Assembly (NCBI RefSeq): GCF_900115165.1
Contig: NZ_FOVP01000006.1
Coordinates: 1-64,000 of the forward strand
Source of the DNA: Roseovarius lutimaris
GTDB lineage: Bacteria; Pseudomonadota; Alphaproteobacteria; Rhodobacterales; Rhodobacteraceae
DNA length: 64,000 bases
Reading direction: 5' to 3'
Below are positions 43,478 to 52,642 of the stretch, piece by piece. Numbering within the stretch: position 1 is the first letter of the stretch; each line of letters starts with the position of its first letter. A program made the position numbers and the translations under genes. The notes under the pieces are model-generated. The model was not told the DNA's origin and did not search any database. It saw nothing but the letters and a program-made list of their open reading frames with translations.

Positions 43478-45244
43478 CTATAGAGCCACAGACAAAAGGC
43501 TGTCGGCGCCTTCAAGAATGCGCGAACGTTGAGCATCGACATCACACAGGACGTGATCTGCATAGAACCGCGCCGAGCCAATCTTGGCAGTCATGAATTC
43601 TACATCTTTGCCCGCCGCGAGCGCCGTTTCGGCGGCAAGCAATGACCTGGCCAATTGCCAGCCTGACATCAGGTTTCCAGCAAGCATCAGATACGGCACC
43701 GCCCCGCCATAAGCGGCATTTGGTGTGTCCTTGGCCGTACTCACAAAGTGTTTCACCACCGATTGGAAGGCTTTGCGCGCGACGCTCAACCGGATCCCTA
43801 CGGCCTGTGCTACGGGCGAACCCGCCGCAAGCTGTCGTTCGGTTTCCTTGATGCGGTTGGCCATTTTCATCGCCGTGACACCGCCGTCGCGCAGGGTCTT
43901 GCGGCCTAAAAGGTCATTGGCCTGAATGGCGGTCGTACCCTCGTAGATCGGTAAAATCCGTGCGTCGCGGTAATGCTGTGCTGCACCGGTTTCCTCGATA
44001 AACCCCATGCCGCCATGCACCTGCACCCCGAGCGAGGCCACTTCAACCCCGTTTTCCGTGCAATACCCTTTGACCAGAGGGGTCAGGAATTCTGACGCTG
44101 CCGCAGCCTCATCCCGTTGTTCTGGTGATGCGGCGTAGCGCGCCAGATCCTGCCAGCCAGCCGCATAAGCCGCCAAGGCGCGGCCGCCTTCGGTCAATAC
44201 TTGCATCCGCGCCAGCAACCGTCGCACATCAGGGTGGTTCACGATTGCAACCGCATCACGCGTGGACCCGTCAACAGGGGCGCTTTGCACCCGCTCCTTT
44301 GCGAATGACAGGGCCTGTTGATAGGCACGTTCGGCGATGGCGACCCCTTGTAACCCCACCGCAAAACGGGCGGCGTTCATCATGTCGAACATATAGCTCA
44401 GGCCGGAATTTTCATCGCCAATGAGAAAGCCGGTGGCGCCTTCAAATTCGAGAACGGCAGTCGGGCTCGCCTTGACCCCAAGTTTGTGTTCGATGCTGAC
44501 GCAGGTCACGGCGTTGCGATTTCCCAGAGAGCCATCGCCGTTCACCATAAATTTGGGAACAAGAAACAAGCTGATCCCTTTGACCCCGGCGGGCGCATCG
44601 GGGGTGCGTGCCAGTACAAGGTGGATCGTGTTTTTCGACATGTCATGTTCACCATAGGTGATGAAGATTTTCGTGCCGGTAATCTGATAAGTCCCGTCGT
44701 TCTGACGCACTGCCTTGGAATTTACGCGGGCCAGATCACTGCCCGCCTGAGGTTCTGTAAGGTTCATCGTGCCGGACCATTCGCCAGAAACCAGTTTGGC
44801 AAGATAGGTGTCTTTCTGTGTGTCCGAGCCCGCTTTTGACAGGGCCTCGATCGCGCCATCTGTCAACAATGGGCACAGGGCAAAGCTCATATTGGCAGAA
44901 TTCAACATTTCGGTGGCCGCTGCCCCAACGGAACGCGGCAAGCCCTGACCGCCATAATCCTCTGGGTGATGCAGGCTTTGCCAACCCATTTCAACAAAGC
45001 TGGTGTAAGCGTCGTCAAAGCCATCCGGCATGGTGACCCGGCCCTTGTCGTAACGCGCTCCGGTTATGTCGCCGCTGACGTTCAGGGGGGCAATCACTTC
45101 GGCGCAAAACCGCCCAAATTCCTCCAGAACGGCCGTCGCATCTTCCAGATCAAACGCGCTGTAGGCCGGTAGGGCAACAATATCGGACCAACCTGAAATA
45201 TGTTCGATATTAAAGAGCATGTCTTTGCTGGGGGCTATGAACAT
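43478..45244 (-). CDS. Acyl-CoA dehydrogenase, long form (DmdC/AcdA-like)
   Basis: A 588-residue flavoprotein. Typical parts are MNLTEPQAGSDLARVNSKAV (flavin site), ITGTKIFITYGEHDM, YMFDMMNAARFAVGLQGVAI and the catalytic glutamate region LPIYEGTTAIQANDLLGRK, followed by an extra C-terminal alpha-helical extension seen in the 580-600 residue subfamily that includes DmdC. It introduces a 2,3 double bond in an acyl-CoA. Divergent from the AraC regulator. ATG 45244 is chosen over 45286. Confidence 0.85.
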   Translation of the reverse strand: MFIAPSKDMLFNIEHISGWSDIVALPAYSAFDLEDATAVLEEFGRFCAEVIAPLNVSGDITGARYDKGRVTMPDGFDDAYTSFVEMGWQSLHHPEDYGGQGLPRSVGAAATEMLNSANMSFALCPLLTDGAIEALSKAGSDTQKDTYLAKLVSGEWSGTMNLTEPQAGSDLARVNSKAVRQNDGTYQITGTKIFITYGEHDMSKNTIHLVLARTPDAPAGVKGISLFLVPKFMVNGDGSLGNRNAVTCVSIEHKLGVKASPTAVLEFEGATGFLIGDENSGLSYMFDMMNAARFAVGLQGVAIAERAYQQALSFAKERVQSAPVDGSTRDAVAIVNHPDVRRLLARMQVLTEGGRALAAYAAGWQDLARYAASPEQRDEAAAASEFLTPLVKGYCTENGVEVASLGVQVHGGMGFIEETGAAQHYRDARILPIYEGTTAIQANDLLGRKTLRDGGVTAMKMANRIKETERQLAAGSPVAQAVGIRLSVARKAFQSVVKHFVSTAKDTPNAAYGGAVPYLMLAGNLMSGWQLARSLLAAETALAAGKDVEFMTAKIGSARFYADHVLCDVDAQRSRILEGADSLLSVAL

Positions 45245-45362
45245 CTTGCTGTCTCCGCTCGGGTGCCGTTGATGCACTACATACAAGGCTGCGTCGTTGG
45301 TGCTATCTCTGCAACGGACGGAAAACTTGCAAAAAGTGACAAATGTCGAGACAAGTATACGG

Positions 45363-46412
45363 ATGATTACGCCAACCGCCTCTCAAATGTTGCCGACAGT
45401 GTCGCGCGCCTTTCTTGAGGACTGGCTTGCAGTGCTGCGCACAAACTGCCCGCCGCAACAATTGGCAATCCTGTTGGAACAGGCCGGATTATCGGCAGAG
45501 AGCCAATCAAGGGCCCGGGTGACCCACGATCAGATTGTGCATCTCTATCAGGCGGCGGTGGCCGACACCGGCGACGAGATGATGGGGCTGTGGAGCCGCC
45601 CGATCCGCCTCGGCGCATTGAAGCATCTGTGCGCTTCGGTGCGAGGGGCGTCGTCCTTGTCAGCGGCGTTGTTCCGCTTTACCTCATTCTGGAACCTGAT
45701 CCTGGATGATTTCAGCCTGACCCTGGACCATCAGGCAGAGGTCTTGCGTATTTCGCTGGTCGCGCGCGGCAAAGCCGCACCAAACAGGTTTGGGCATATG
45801 CTGTTGCTCAAGTTGACACATGGCGTTGCATCCTGGCTTGTCGGCTCCGAATTGCCATTGCGCGACGTCAGTTTCGGCTTTGATAGGCCTGATTTTGCCG
45901 AAGACTATCCCGTTCTGTTCCCAGCCCCAATTCGGTTTGGTCGGGCACATTCATCAATTTCTTTTGACTCTCATCAAAGCAATCTGCCCGTAACACGCAG
46001 CGAAACCGAAATGCACGAATTTCTGTTGCGCGCACCACGGGATTGGATTTTTACCAGCTTGCGCGAACACACGCTGCCATTGCGCGTGCGGGAATTGTTG
46101 TTGCGTTCGGATCAGTTGGATAGCGGCCTGAAAGAAACGGCAAGACTGCTGAACCTGACCCCGCGCACGTTGATGCGGCGGCTGGATGCCGATGCCACAT
46201 CATTTCAAAGCATCAAGGATGGTTTGCGGCGCGATATCGCCATTCGTGATCTGACGCAAACCGGCAAAAGTATCGAAGCGATTTCACAGGATATCGGATT
46301 TGCCTCTGCCGCCAATTTTCATCGTGCCTTCAAAAGATGGACCGATGTGACGCCGGGGACTTATCGCAGATTATCGCGTGCAAATGCCCTCAAGAGGGTC
46401 GCGTCCGCTTAA
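45363..46412 (+). CDS. AraC-family transcriptional regulator
   Basis: A 349-residue protein with an N-terminal ligand domain of the OruR/ArgR-like type (about residues 15-200) and a C-terminal AraC double helix-turn-helix (ETARLLNLTPRTLMRRLDAD, IEAISQDIGFASAANFHRAF, KRWTDVTPGTYRR). ATG 45363 is used; the frame extends to 45297 without conserved residues. It faces the acyl-CoA dehydrogenase across 118 bases and likely activates that operon. Confidence 0.85.
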   Translation: MITPTASQMLPTVSRAFLEDWLAVLRTNCPPQQLAILLEQAGLSAESQSRARVTHDQIVHLYQAAVADTGDEMMGLWSRPIRLGALKHLCASVRGASSLSAALFRFTSFWNLILDDFSLTLDHQAEVLRISLVARGKAAPNRFGHMLLLKLTHGVASWLVGSELPLRDVSFGFDRPDFAEDYPVLFPAPIRFGRAHSSISFDSHQSNLPVTRSETEMHEFLLRAPRDWIFTSLREHTLPLRVRELLLRSDQLDSGLKETARLLNLTPRTLMRRLDADATSFQSIKDGLRRDIAIRDLTQTGKSIEAISQDIGFASAANFHRAFKRWTDVTPGTYRRLSRANALKRVASA

Positions 46413-46714
46413 CGGGAAACTCGATGCAAAACTTTGCGTCGGTTGTCAGATGATCGTCGATCACCTGATCGAAAGGTGATCAGGTGGATGTTCAGCCCGA
46501 AAGTCAGGGGCTGGCGAAAGCAATTCCACCCGGAAATAGAGGATTGGCTGCCATATAAAACCGGCGCGTTGCCTATGCCTCAAAGCGCGGGCTGGATATG
46601 GCATCCCGAAGATTAACATAATCAAGATTATGAGCATAACATTTGTAGCCGGGGTGGATTCACAATCGAAGTGCAGATTTTGTACCAAGCTACTGAATTA
46701 CATGGAGTAAAACT
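46413..46714. other. Intergenic region with a terminator-like hairpin
   Basis: CACCTGATC/GATCAGGTG (46462-46470, 46478-46486) is a perfect 9-bp stem about 50 bases after the AraC gene; no T-run follows, so termination would be weak. A 60-codon frame at 46434-46616 has no recognisable feature and is not called. Confidence 0.45.
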
Positions 46715-46837
46715 ATGGGCCGATGTTACCCTCACCTGAGCTTGGACGAACGCCGCGAGATTGCCGAGTGGCGTTACCCGCCGATGCACGCCAGTCGATC
46801 TCCTTTGATCGCGGAACTGAGTTCACAACCGTGGTAA
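46715..46837 (+). mobile_element. IS30-family transposase scrap with internal deletion
   Basis: The ATG at 46715 opens MGRCYPHLSLDERREIAEW, the N-terminus of IS30-type transposases. Only a few codons later another frame reads RQSISFDRGTEFTT, which is the DDE catalytic segment normally more than 150 residues away. So the two ends of one gene piece are joined by a deletion. No terminal repeats are visible. Confidence 0.65.
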
Positions 46838-46870
46838 GGTCAAGGGCAGGTAAAAATCATCTCGACCCCA

Positions 46871-46901
46871 TTGACCTTCCAGCAGGTGGAACCCCTATCT
46901 A
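46871..46901 (+). promoter_or_regulatory. CueR-type copA promoter with 19-bp spacer
   Basis: TTGACC (46871-46876) and TATCTA (46896-46901) are 19 bases apart, the over-long spacing used by MerR-family activators. The spacer holds the dyad ACCTTCC-N7-GGAACCC, close to the CueR consensus ACCTTCC-N7-GGAAGGT. It is 28 bases upstream of copA and cueR is the next gene, so copper induction by CueR is well supported. Confidence 0.8.
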
Positions 46902-46928
46902 GGGGGTAATCAAACTCAGGAGTCGACC

Positions 46929-49436
46929 ATGCCAGACCCGCAAACCCTTCGGCTTTCCGTGCAAAACATGTCCTGCGCGTCCTGCGTGGGGCGCGTTGAA
47001 CGGGCGCTATCTGCACGACCGGGTGTCACTGACATTCGCGTGAATCTTGCCAGCGAAACCGTTCAGGCGCAGGTCGACGCGCCTGAACGCATCTTCAAAG
47101 TCATGGAGGCACTTGACCAGGCAGGCTATCCCGCCCGGACACAAAGCGTGCGATTGAACGTGGCGTCTATGTCTTGCGCCTCCTGCGTGGGGCGCGTGGA
47201 CAAAGCCCTTGGCGCGGTGCCGGGTGTGCTGGATGTGAGCGTCAACCTCGCGTCGGAAACTGCGACAGTCACCTATGCCGAAGGTGCCGTGGAGCTTGCG
47301 GATTTGCTGAAGGCGGCGCAAGATGCCGGCTATCCAGCAGAGCCCGCGCAGGACGCCGCGCCTGAGGATCACAGCGCCCGCAAAGAGAGCGAGGCGCGGG
47401 TGCTGGCCCGAAAAACAGGGCTGGCCGCGGGGCTTGCCCTGCCGGTGTTCACGCTGGAAATGGGGGCACATCTTGTGCCCGGCATGCATGATCTGATCGG
47501 TCGCACGATCGGCCATGAGACCAGTTGGCTGGTCCAATTCGTGCTAACCACGGTCGTGTTGATTTGGCCCGGCCGTGCCTTTTATACCAAGGGCTTTCCG
47601 GCACTCGTCAAGGGCGCGCCAGACATGAACAGCCTTGTCGCGGTCGGCACCTCCGCCGCCTATCTCTATTCGCTCGTGGCGCTTTTCGCGCCAGCAGTGC
47701 TGCCCGAAGCCTCGCGCGCTGTCTATTTCGAGGCGGCGGCGGTGATCGTGGTTCTGATCCTTCTCGGTCGCTGGATGGAAGCGCGCGCGAAGGGGCGCAC
47801 TGGGGCTGCGATTCAGAAACTGCTGGGGCTTCAGGCGCGCACCGCGCGTGTCCTCGTAGACGGCGACACAAAGGACGTGGCAATCGAGCGGATCCGCACA
47901 GGTGATATCCTTGTTGTGCGCCCCGGCGAGCGGATCGCCGTGGATGGTGAGGTGACCAACGGCAGTGCCCGTGTTGACGAAAGCATGATCACGGGCGAGC
48001 CGGTGCCCGTGGCCAAGACGATCGGCGATCCGGTCACCGGCGGCACGGTCAACGGCTCCGGGGCTTTTCAGTTTCGGGCGACCCGCGTCGGCGCCGACAC
48101 AACCCTGGCACAGATCATTCGCATGGTCGAAGAGGCGCAGGGCACCAAGCTGCCCATTCAGGGCATGGTTGATCGGATTACGCTGTGGTTCGTGCCCACC
48201 GTCATGGCACTGGCCTTGTTGACCGTGATCGTTTGGCTACTTGTCGGACCATCGCCCGCTCTGTCCTTTGCGCTGGTGGCGGGTGTGTCGGTGCTGATCA
48301 TCGCCTGCCCCTGCGCAATGGGGCTGGCCACGCCGACCTCGATCATGGTCGGCACAGGCCGTGCCGCCGAGATGGGCGTGCTGTTTCGCAAGGGAGACGC
48401 GTTGCAACAGCTGACTGACGTCGATGTCGTGGCGCTCGACAAGACCGGAACGGTAACTGAAGGCCGTCCAGAGCTGACCGATTTGATTTTGTCCGACGGG
48501 TTTGAGCGGAGTGAGGTGCTGGCATTGATCGCGGCCGTCGAGGCGCAGTCGGAACATCCCATTGCCGAAGCCATCGTTCGGGCGGCGCGAACGGAAAACG
48601 TGGCGCGGCATGACGTCGAAAGCTTCGAGTCGATCACAGGGCATGGCGTCCGCGCCAGGATCGCAGGCCGTGATATTCTGGTCGGGGCTGATCGTCTGAT
48701 GACTCGCGAAGGACTGGAGATCGGCGCGTTGGCTGACTCTGAACGCCGTCTGGCCGAACAGGGCCGAACGGCGCTTTTTGCGGCTGTTGACGGACGCGTG
48801 GCCGCCGTGATCGCCGTGGCCGATCCGGTGAAACCCGCCAGCGCCGCAGCGATCCAGGCGCTGCATGATCTGGGACTGAAGGTCGCGATGATCACCGGGG
48901 ACAAGCGCGAGACGGCGCTTGCCATCGCGCGTGAAACCGGCATCGACCATGTGATTGCGGGTGTGCTTCCGGACGGCAAGGTCGCTGCGCTTGACGAATT
49001 GCGCGAGGGGTCGCGACAGATCGCCTTTGTCGGTGACGGCATCAATGACGCGCCCGCTCTGGCAAATGCCGACGTGGGTATCGCGATCGGTACCGGAACC
49101 GATGTGGCGATTGAATCCGCCGATGTTGTGCTGATGTCGGGCGATTTGCGCGGCGTCGTGAATGCATTCGAGGTTTCGACCCGCACCATGCGAAACATTC
49201 GTCAGAACCTGTTTTGGGCTTTTGGCTATAACGTTGCATTGATCCCTGTTGCGGCAGGTGTCCTGTACCCGGCCGTCGGCCTTATGCTCTCGCCTGTGCT
49301 GGCGGCGGGCGCCATGGCGCTCAGCTCTGTCTTTGTGCTGACCAATGCGTTGCGACTGCGCAGTGTTCGCCCTGCCATGGACGAGTCGAAACCTGTGCAA
49401 GCCGCGACAACCCTGTCGGCGTCGCCGGTCGGATAA
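46929..49436 (+). CDS. copA: Copper-exporting P1B-type ATPase
   Basis: An 835-residue pump. Two N-terminal heavy-metal domains carry [14 protein letters not shown] and [14 protein letters not shown]. Membrane CPC motif [14 protein letters not shown], phosphorylation site [14 protein letters not shown], the TGES-like [11 protein letters not shown], the HP motif [10 protein letters not shown] and [16 protein letters not shown] are all complete. It moves Cu(I) from cytosol to periplasm. The promoter is of CueR type and cueR follows after 14 bases. Confidence 0.93.
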   Translation: MPDPQTLRLSVQNMSCASCVGRVERALSARPGVTDIRVNLASETVQAQVDAPERIFKVMEALDQAGYPARTQSVRLNVASMSCASCVGRVDKALGAVPGVLDVSVNLASETATVTYAEGAVELADLLKAAQDAGYPAEPAQDAAPEDHSARKESEARVLARKTGLAAGLALPVFTLEMGAHLVPGMHDLIGRTIGHETSWLVQFVLTTVVLIWPGRAFYTKGFPALVKGAPDMNSLVAVGTSAAYLYSLVALFAPAVLPEASRAVYFEAAAVIVVLILLGRWMEARAKGRTGAAIQKLLGLQARTARVLVDGDTKDVAIERIRTGDILVVRPGERIAVDGEVTNGSARVDESMITGEPVPVAKTIGDPVTGGTVNGSGAFQFRATRVGADTTLAQIIRMVEEAQGTKLPIQGMVDRITLWFVPTVMALALLTVIVWLLVGPSPALSFALVAGVSVLIIACPCAMGLATPTSIMVGTGRAAEMGVLFRKGDALQQLTDVDVVALDKTGTVTEGRPELTDLILSDGFERSEVLALIAAVEAQSEHPIAEAIVRAARTENVARHDVESFESITGHGVRARIAGRDILVGADRLMTREGLEIGALADSERRLAEQGRTALFAAVDGRVAAVIAVADPVKPASAAAIQALHDLGLKVAMITGDKRETALAIARETGIDHVIAGVLPDGKVAALDELREGSRQIAFVGDGINDAPALANADVGIAIGTGTDVAIESADVVLMSGDLRGVVNAFEVSTRTMRNIRQNLFWAFGYNVALIPVAAGVLYPAVGLMLSPVLAAGAMALSSVFVLTNALRLRSVRPAMDESKPVQAATTLSASPVG

Positions 49437-49450
49437 AAAAGGAGAACACT

Positions 49451-49855
49451 ATGAACATCGGAGATGTGGCCAACTGTTCAGGCCTGCCTGCCAAGACGAT
49501 CCGCTACTACGAAGAGATTGGCCTTGTGCAACCCTTGCGCAGCGCCAACGGATACCGCACCTTTCGGGAAAGCGACGTGCACAGGCTCGCATTTTTGGGC
49601 CGGGCCCGCGCCCTCGGCTTTACCATCGAGGACTGTCGGAGCCTTTTGAAGCTTTACGCTGACACTGACCGAGCCAGTGCCGAGGTAAAACAGATTGCAG
49701 AAGAGCATCTTGAGCGGATCGACCGTAAAATCGCGGAACTGACCGAGATGCGGGCGACGCTCGCGCATCTGGTTGACGCCTGCGCCGGCGATCAACGCCC
49801 CGATTGCCCGATCCTGGCCGATCTGGCGACGGCGCAGGAAGAGGATTGCCATTAA
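49451..49855 (+). CDS. cueR: Copper-responsive MerR-family regulator CueR
   Basis: A 134-residue protein with the MerR helix-turn-helix (IGDVANCSGLPAKTIRYYEE, IGLVQPLRSANGYRTF) and a dimer helix. The metal loop has CAGDQRPDC, two cysteines separated by seven residues, as in CueR. It follows copA in the same transcript and should act on the 46871-46901 promoter, giving autoregulation through the operon. Confidence 0.9.
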   Translation: MNIGDVANCSGLPAKTIRYYEEIGLVQPLRSANGYRTFRESDVHRLAFLGRARALGFTIEDCRSLLKLYADTDRASAEVKQIAEEHLERIDRKIAELTEMRATLAHLVDACAGDQRPDCPILADLATAQEEDCH

Positions 49856-49868
49856 CGCCGTGATTTCG

Positions 49869-50831
49869 TCAGAGCGTTATCACTGATTTTATCGGGAAGT
49901 GATCCGACCCGAAGCTTTCCAGACGTTCGAACGACACCAGACCTATACCTCGGGTGAGATACATCTGATCAATCGGAACACGCAGAAACCAATAGTTTGC
50001 GTGAAAAGACGACAACATGCCGTGCCCGACGCGCGGATCAAGAAAGTTACCGTGATGCTTGAACCTCTGGCTGGTCCAGGACCACGCAACATCGTTGAAA
50101 TCCCCGATGGCGATTGTTGGCCAATCGGCGGCCTTTGTCGCAAGGGCGGCTCGCTTGATCTGTTTATCTCGTGTTTCGGTATCGTTTCCCGGAACAGGCG
50201 GTCTGGGATGCAGGCCGATATAGTTGAAGCCGGTCCCGTCAGGGCCTCGCAATTCGGCGCAGACCGCTGGCGTGTTGTCATCGGCGAGAAACACAATCTC
50301 GGCTGACACGACGGTTAGGCGGGTTGCGAAGATTAGGCCATAATAGTTGTCTAGCGGATGTGCCAGAACGGTTGGGTATTTCGCCAAGGTATCGGTCAGC
50401 GCCTCATGCCAAACCGCATCTGTTTCCATCAGCAAGAGCACGTCAGGGTCTTCGCGATCTATGATCCCGGCCAGATCGTCGTGGCGGTCATTTTCCATCA
50501 GGACATTTGCCGCCAGAAGCGTAATTTCGCGGTCCTTGGGTACATTCTGCGTCGGCGTGATCTCTTTGGTGGCGAATTTGGTATAGGGAAAGACCTTGGC
50601 AAGTTGAAAGAGACCGCAGGCCAGCAAGCATATCACCAGCGGGATCTTGAAGGCGAAGGAGCCCCAAACCAACGTCACGCCTGCAAGGCCAAGGGCGAGG
50701 ATGGCGATATGGAGGCGCGGAAACTCCCACATTCGCACCCACCAGCGTACACTATTGGTGAAAGGCAGGACCGTGGCCGCAACAACAGCCGCTGCGACGA
50801 GCCATATCAATATATCCATGACGTTTGACAT
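49869..50831 (-). CDS. Membrane-anchored endonuclease/exonuclease/phosphatase-family protein
   Basis: A 320-residue protein: three hydrophobic segments in the first 85 residues, then an EEP catalytic domain with ITLLAANVLMEN, VLLLMETDAVWHE, IGLHPRPPVPG, AIGDFNDVAWSW and SFGSDHFPI (catalytic E, H, D/N and final DH). Family members cleave phosphodiesters of nucleic acids, lipids or inositols, and the substrate here is unknown. The active domain should face the periplasm. A near-consensus EcfG promoter (50987-51012) may drive it. Confidence 0.8.
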   Translation of the reverse strand: MSNVMDILIWLVAAAVVAATVLPFTNSVRWWVRMWEFPRLHIAILALGLAGVTLVWGSFAFKIPLVICLLACGLFQLAKVFPYTKFATKEITPTQNVPKDREITLLAANVLMENDRHDDLAGIIDREDPDVLLLMETDAVWHEALTDTLAKYPTVLAHPLDNYYGLIFATRLTVVSAEIVFLADDNTPAVCAELRGPDGTGFNYIGLHPRPPVPGNDTETRDKQIKRAALATKAADWPTIAIGDFNDVAWSWTSQRFKHHGNFLDPRVGHGMLSSFHANYWFLRVPIDQMYLTRGIGLVSFERLESFGSDHFPIKSVITL

Positions 50832-51147
50832 TCTGCGCTCACCGTCCTTTTGTCACGGATCATCCTGGCATGTCCTGATCCCTTGCCGCTGGTGCACATG
50901 CATACCATATCCGGCGTTATACTCCATTTCGGCGCGGATTACGTTGCGCTAACCGGGGTGCCCGGTCCAGTCGGCCCTGACATCTCAACAGCCGTGATGC
51001 CGGGTTGGTTCCGACGACCGGATAAAGAAGGTTTTGCGGTCGGGTGCCGCATGCGGGCCCGAAGCGGCCAATCGAGGGAACCAATTGCCTGTTTGCGGCA
51101 TTGAGACATTGGAATGTATCAATTGCACACAGGAAAAAGAAAAGCAC
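50832..51147. other. Intergenic region upstream of EEP and PLDc_N genes
   Basis: About 316 bases between divergent genes. Apart from the candidate EcfG promoter at 50987-51012 on the minus strand, I see no gene, hairpin terminator or repeat. The PLDc_N gene promoter should lie in its right half; no consensus EcfG site was found there. Confidence 0.4.
50987..51012 (-). promoter_or_regulatory. Near-consensus EcfG promoter upstream of the EEP gene
   Basis: On the minus strand GGAAC (51012-51008), 17 bases, then TGTT (50990-50987). One base differs from the CGTT -10 core. The leader to ATG 50831 would be about 150 bases. Confidence 0.35.
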
Positions 51148-51330
51148 ATGTTGGAAATCAGTGGCCTTGGTGGCCTTATTCTTCTTGGTCTCGCGATCTG
51201 GGCCATCGTCTCGATTATCGGATCTTCAGTCAGCACTGGTAAAAAGGTGCTGTGGGTGTTGCTTGTCTTGCTGTTGCCGCTTCTGGGGTTCATCATCTGG
51301 TTGATCGCCGGGCCAAAATCCGCGCGATGA
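51148..51330 (+). CDS. Small PLDc_N-domain membrane protein
   Basis: A 60-residue protein with two hydrophobic helices: GLGGLILLGLAIWAIVSIIG and VLWVLLVLLLPLLGFIIWLI, ending AGPKSAR. This matches the cardiolipin-synthase N-terminal (PLDc_N) domain on its own; no phospholipase domain follows. Such short stand-alone copies are common in stress-gene surroundings; function unknown. Confidence 0.75.
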   Translation: MLEISGLGGLILLGLAIWAIVSIIGSSVSTGKKVLWVLLVLLLPLLGFIIWLIAGPKSAR

Positions 51331-51394
51331 GTACCAGGTCACAGGTGACGGCAGAGCACGCAAAGCGCCCCTCGCAATTAGGAACCGACGTGGG

Positions 51395-51419
51395 GGAACC
51401 ATCGCGCAGTATTTGCGTT
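51395..51419 (+). promoter_or_regulatory. Consensus EcfG promoter without a downstream gene
   Basis: GGAAC (51395-51399), 16 bases, CGTT (51416-51419): an exact match to the alphaproteobacterial general-stress sigma factor consensus. No open reading frame with a ribosome site follows before the terminator at 51529-51560, so it should make a short non-coding transcript. Confidence 0.7.
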
Positions 51420-51425
51420 GTCTAT

Positions 51426-51560
51426 ACGGATCACGCGTTCCTCGTTGGGTGATCCTGAAAGATCGTGGTTTCCGGCATCCTATATATCCGGGGCGATCCT
51501 TCAGCGTCCGTTTTGTCCCTCGGGCGCGCCGCCCCTGTCGATCTGGCAGGGGCGGTTTTT
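51426..51560 (+). ncRNA. Candidate stress-induced small RNA (about 135 nt)
   Basis: The transcript is bounded by an exact EcfG promoter and a strong terminator. Its 5' third is followed by a long stem: CTGAAAGATC (51455-51464) pairs with GATCCTTCAG (51495-51504) with one mismatch, enclosing about 30 bases with CCGG on each side of an AT-rich loop. A single-stranded C/U-rich stretch (TTTTGTCCCTCGG) precedes the terminator hairpin. No plausible start codon with Shine-Dalgarno is inside. The Caulobacter sRNA GsrN is a precedent for an EcfG-controlled RNA, but I see no basis to call this GsrN. It ends 22 bases short of the convergent AI-2E transporter stop. Start site inferred 6-7 bases after the -10. 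Confidence 0.55.
51529..51560 (+). terminator. Rho-independent terminator of the candidate sRNA
   Basis: CCGCCCCTG/CAGGGGCGG, a perfect 9-bp GC stem with 9-base loop, followed by TTTTTGTTT on the plus strand. No T-run on the minus strand, so it serves plus-strand transcripts (the sRNA and perhaps read-through from the PLDc_N gene). Confidence 0.85.
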
Positions 51561-51581
51561 GTTTGTCGTGACCCTGCGCGA

Positions 51582-52634
51582 TCACTGTTCGGTCGTGTCC
51601 GGAATTTGTTCGAACAGATCGAGCATCACCATGGCGATTACCAGAACCGGAATTGCAATAATGCCGCCCAACGGCCCCCAGAGCCAGAGCCAGAACAGAA
51701 GCGAGACGAAGATCAGCAACGGATTGACCGAGATATTGCGACCAATCAAGCCGGGGGTGACAAATTGCGCCTCAAACACATTCAGCATCAGAAAGGCAAC
51801 TGGCGGCAAAAGCGCCATCGGCCCGCTAAAGGCAATGAGACCCGCCAGAAACAGGCCGACCGTCACCGCCAGAGGCCCGAGATAGAGAACGAAGTTCAGC
51901 ACCGCCGCCACCGCCCCCCAGACGAAAGGCGACGGCAGGCCGATCAGCATGAGCACGATCGACAGCACCAGACCCAAGCCGGCATTGATGATCGAGATGG
52001 TCACGAAATACCGCGACACCAGATGTTCGGCAGTATGAAGCCGCTCGCGGATAACGTCCGGTTTATCCCTGGCGATGAAATGCGACAACCAGTTGTATAT
52101 GCCATTGCGGGTCAGCAGGAAGAAAAACAGAGATCCGGAAAAAATCAGGAAATGCGCAACAAGGACGGGCGCAAAGAAAAGCGCATCGGTCAGCGAGGGG
52201 ACGGCGGTATCACCGCCCTCGGCCTTGGCCGTGCTGTCGGCGCCGTCTGTGCCAAGAACCTCCTCGACGCCTTTGTTGACCTCATCAATCCCCTGAATGA
52301 TCGTGCGGAACTCCTCGACGATATTGCGGACTTCGTATTTGAGCTTTGGCAACTCGCCAACCACCTTCCAGATCAGGGGTTCGGCAAGGAAGACGACCGC
52401 CATCAGGAGCAACAAACCAAAGCTGAGAATAGCAAGGGCCGCAAGGGTGATCGGCATGCCAAGACGCCGCAGAAAATCGGTCAGCGGCGCCAGAATCACG
52501 CCGGTGACCAGGGCAAGCACAAGTGGTGAGAGAATATCCGCGCCCAGTTTCAGGGCGCCGAATGTCAAAATGGTCGCGATCAGGAATATCGCAAACCGCA
52601 AGGGCGGATCAATTGCAGGATTTGGCTGGTACAT
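51582..52634 (-). CDS. AI-2E family transporter (PerM-like)
   Basis: A 350-residue membrane protein with about eight hydrophobic segments, normal for the family. Typical parts are LGADILSPLVLALVTGVILA near the start, SRYFVTISIINAGLGLVLSI, LPSPFVWGAVAAVLNFVLYL, GPLAVTVGLFLAGLIAF and FVTPGLIGRNISVNPLLIFV. Substrates of most members are unknown; some act as sodium/proton antiporters or in quorum signal export. An exact EcfG promoter lies so close (52643-52667) that the mRNA would have almost no 5' leader. Confidence 0.83.
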   Translation of the reverse strand: MYQPNPAIDPPLRFAIFLIATILTFGALKLGADILSPLVLALVTGVILAPLTDFLRRLGMPITLAALAILSFGLLLLMAVVFLAEPLIWKVVGELPKLKYEVRNIVEEFRTIIQGIDEVNKGVEEVLGTDGADSTAKAEGGDTAVPSLTDALFFAPVLVAHFLIFSGSLFFFLLTRNGIYNWLSHFIARDKPDVIRERLHTAEHLVSRYFVTISIINAGLGLVLSIVLMLIGLPSPFVWGAVAAVLNFVLYLGPLAVTVGLFLAGLIAFSGPMALLPPVAFLMLNVFEAQFVTPGLIGRNISVNPLLIFVSLLFWLWLWGPLGGIIAIPVLVIAMVMLDLFEQIPDTTEQ

Positions 52635-52642
52635 CCTGTGCT

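Noticed and set aside
46434..46616. 60-codon frame after the AraC gene
   Set aside because: No ribosome site, no recognisable domain, and it overlaps a hairpin.
51072..51110. GGAAC upstream of the PLDc_N gene
   Set aside because: No CGTT-like -10 at 16-17 bases; the GTTT present is only 9 bases away.
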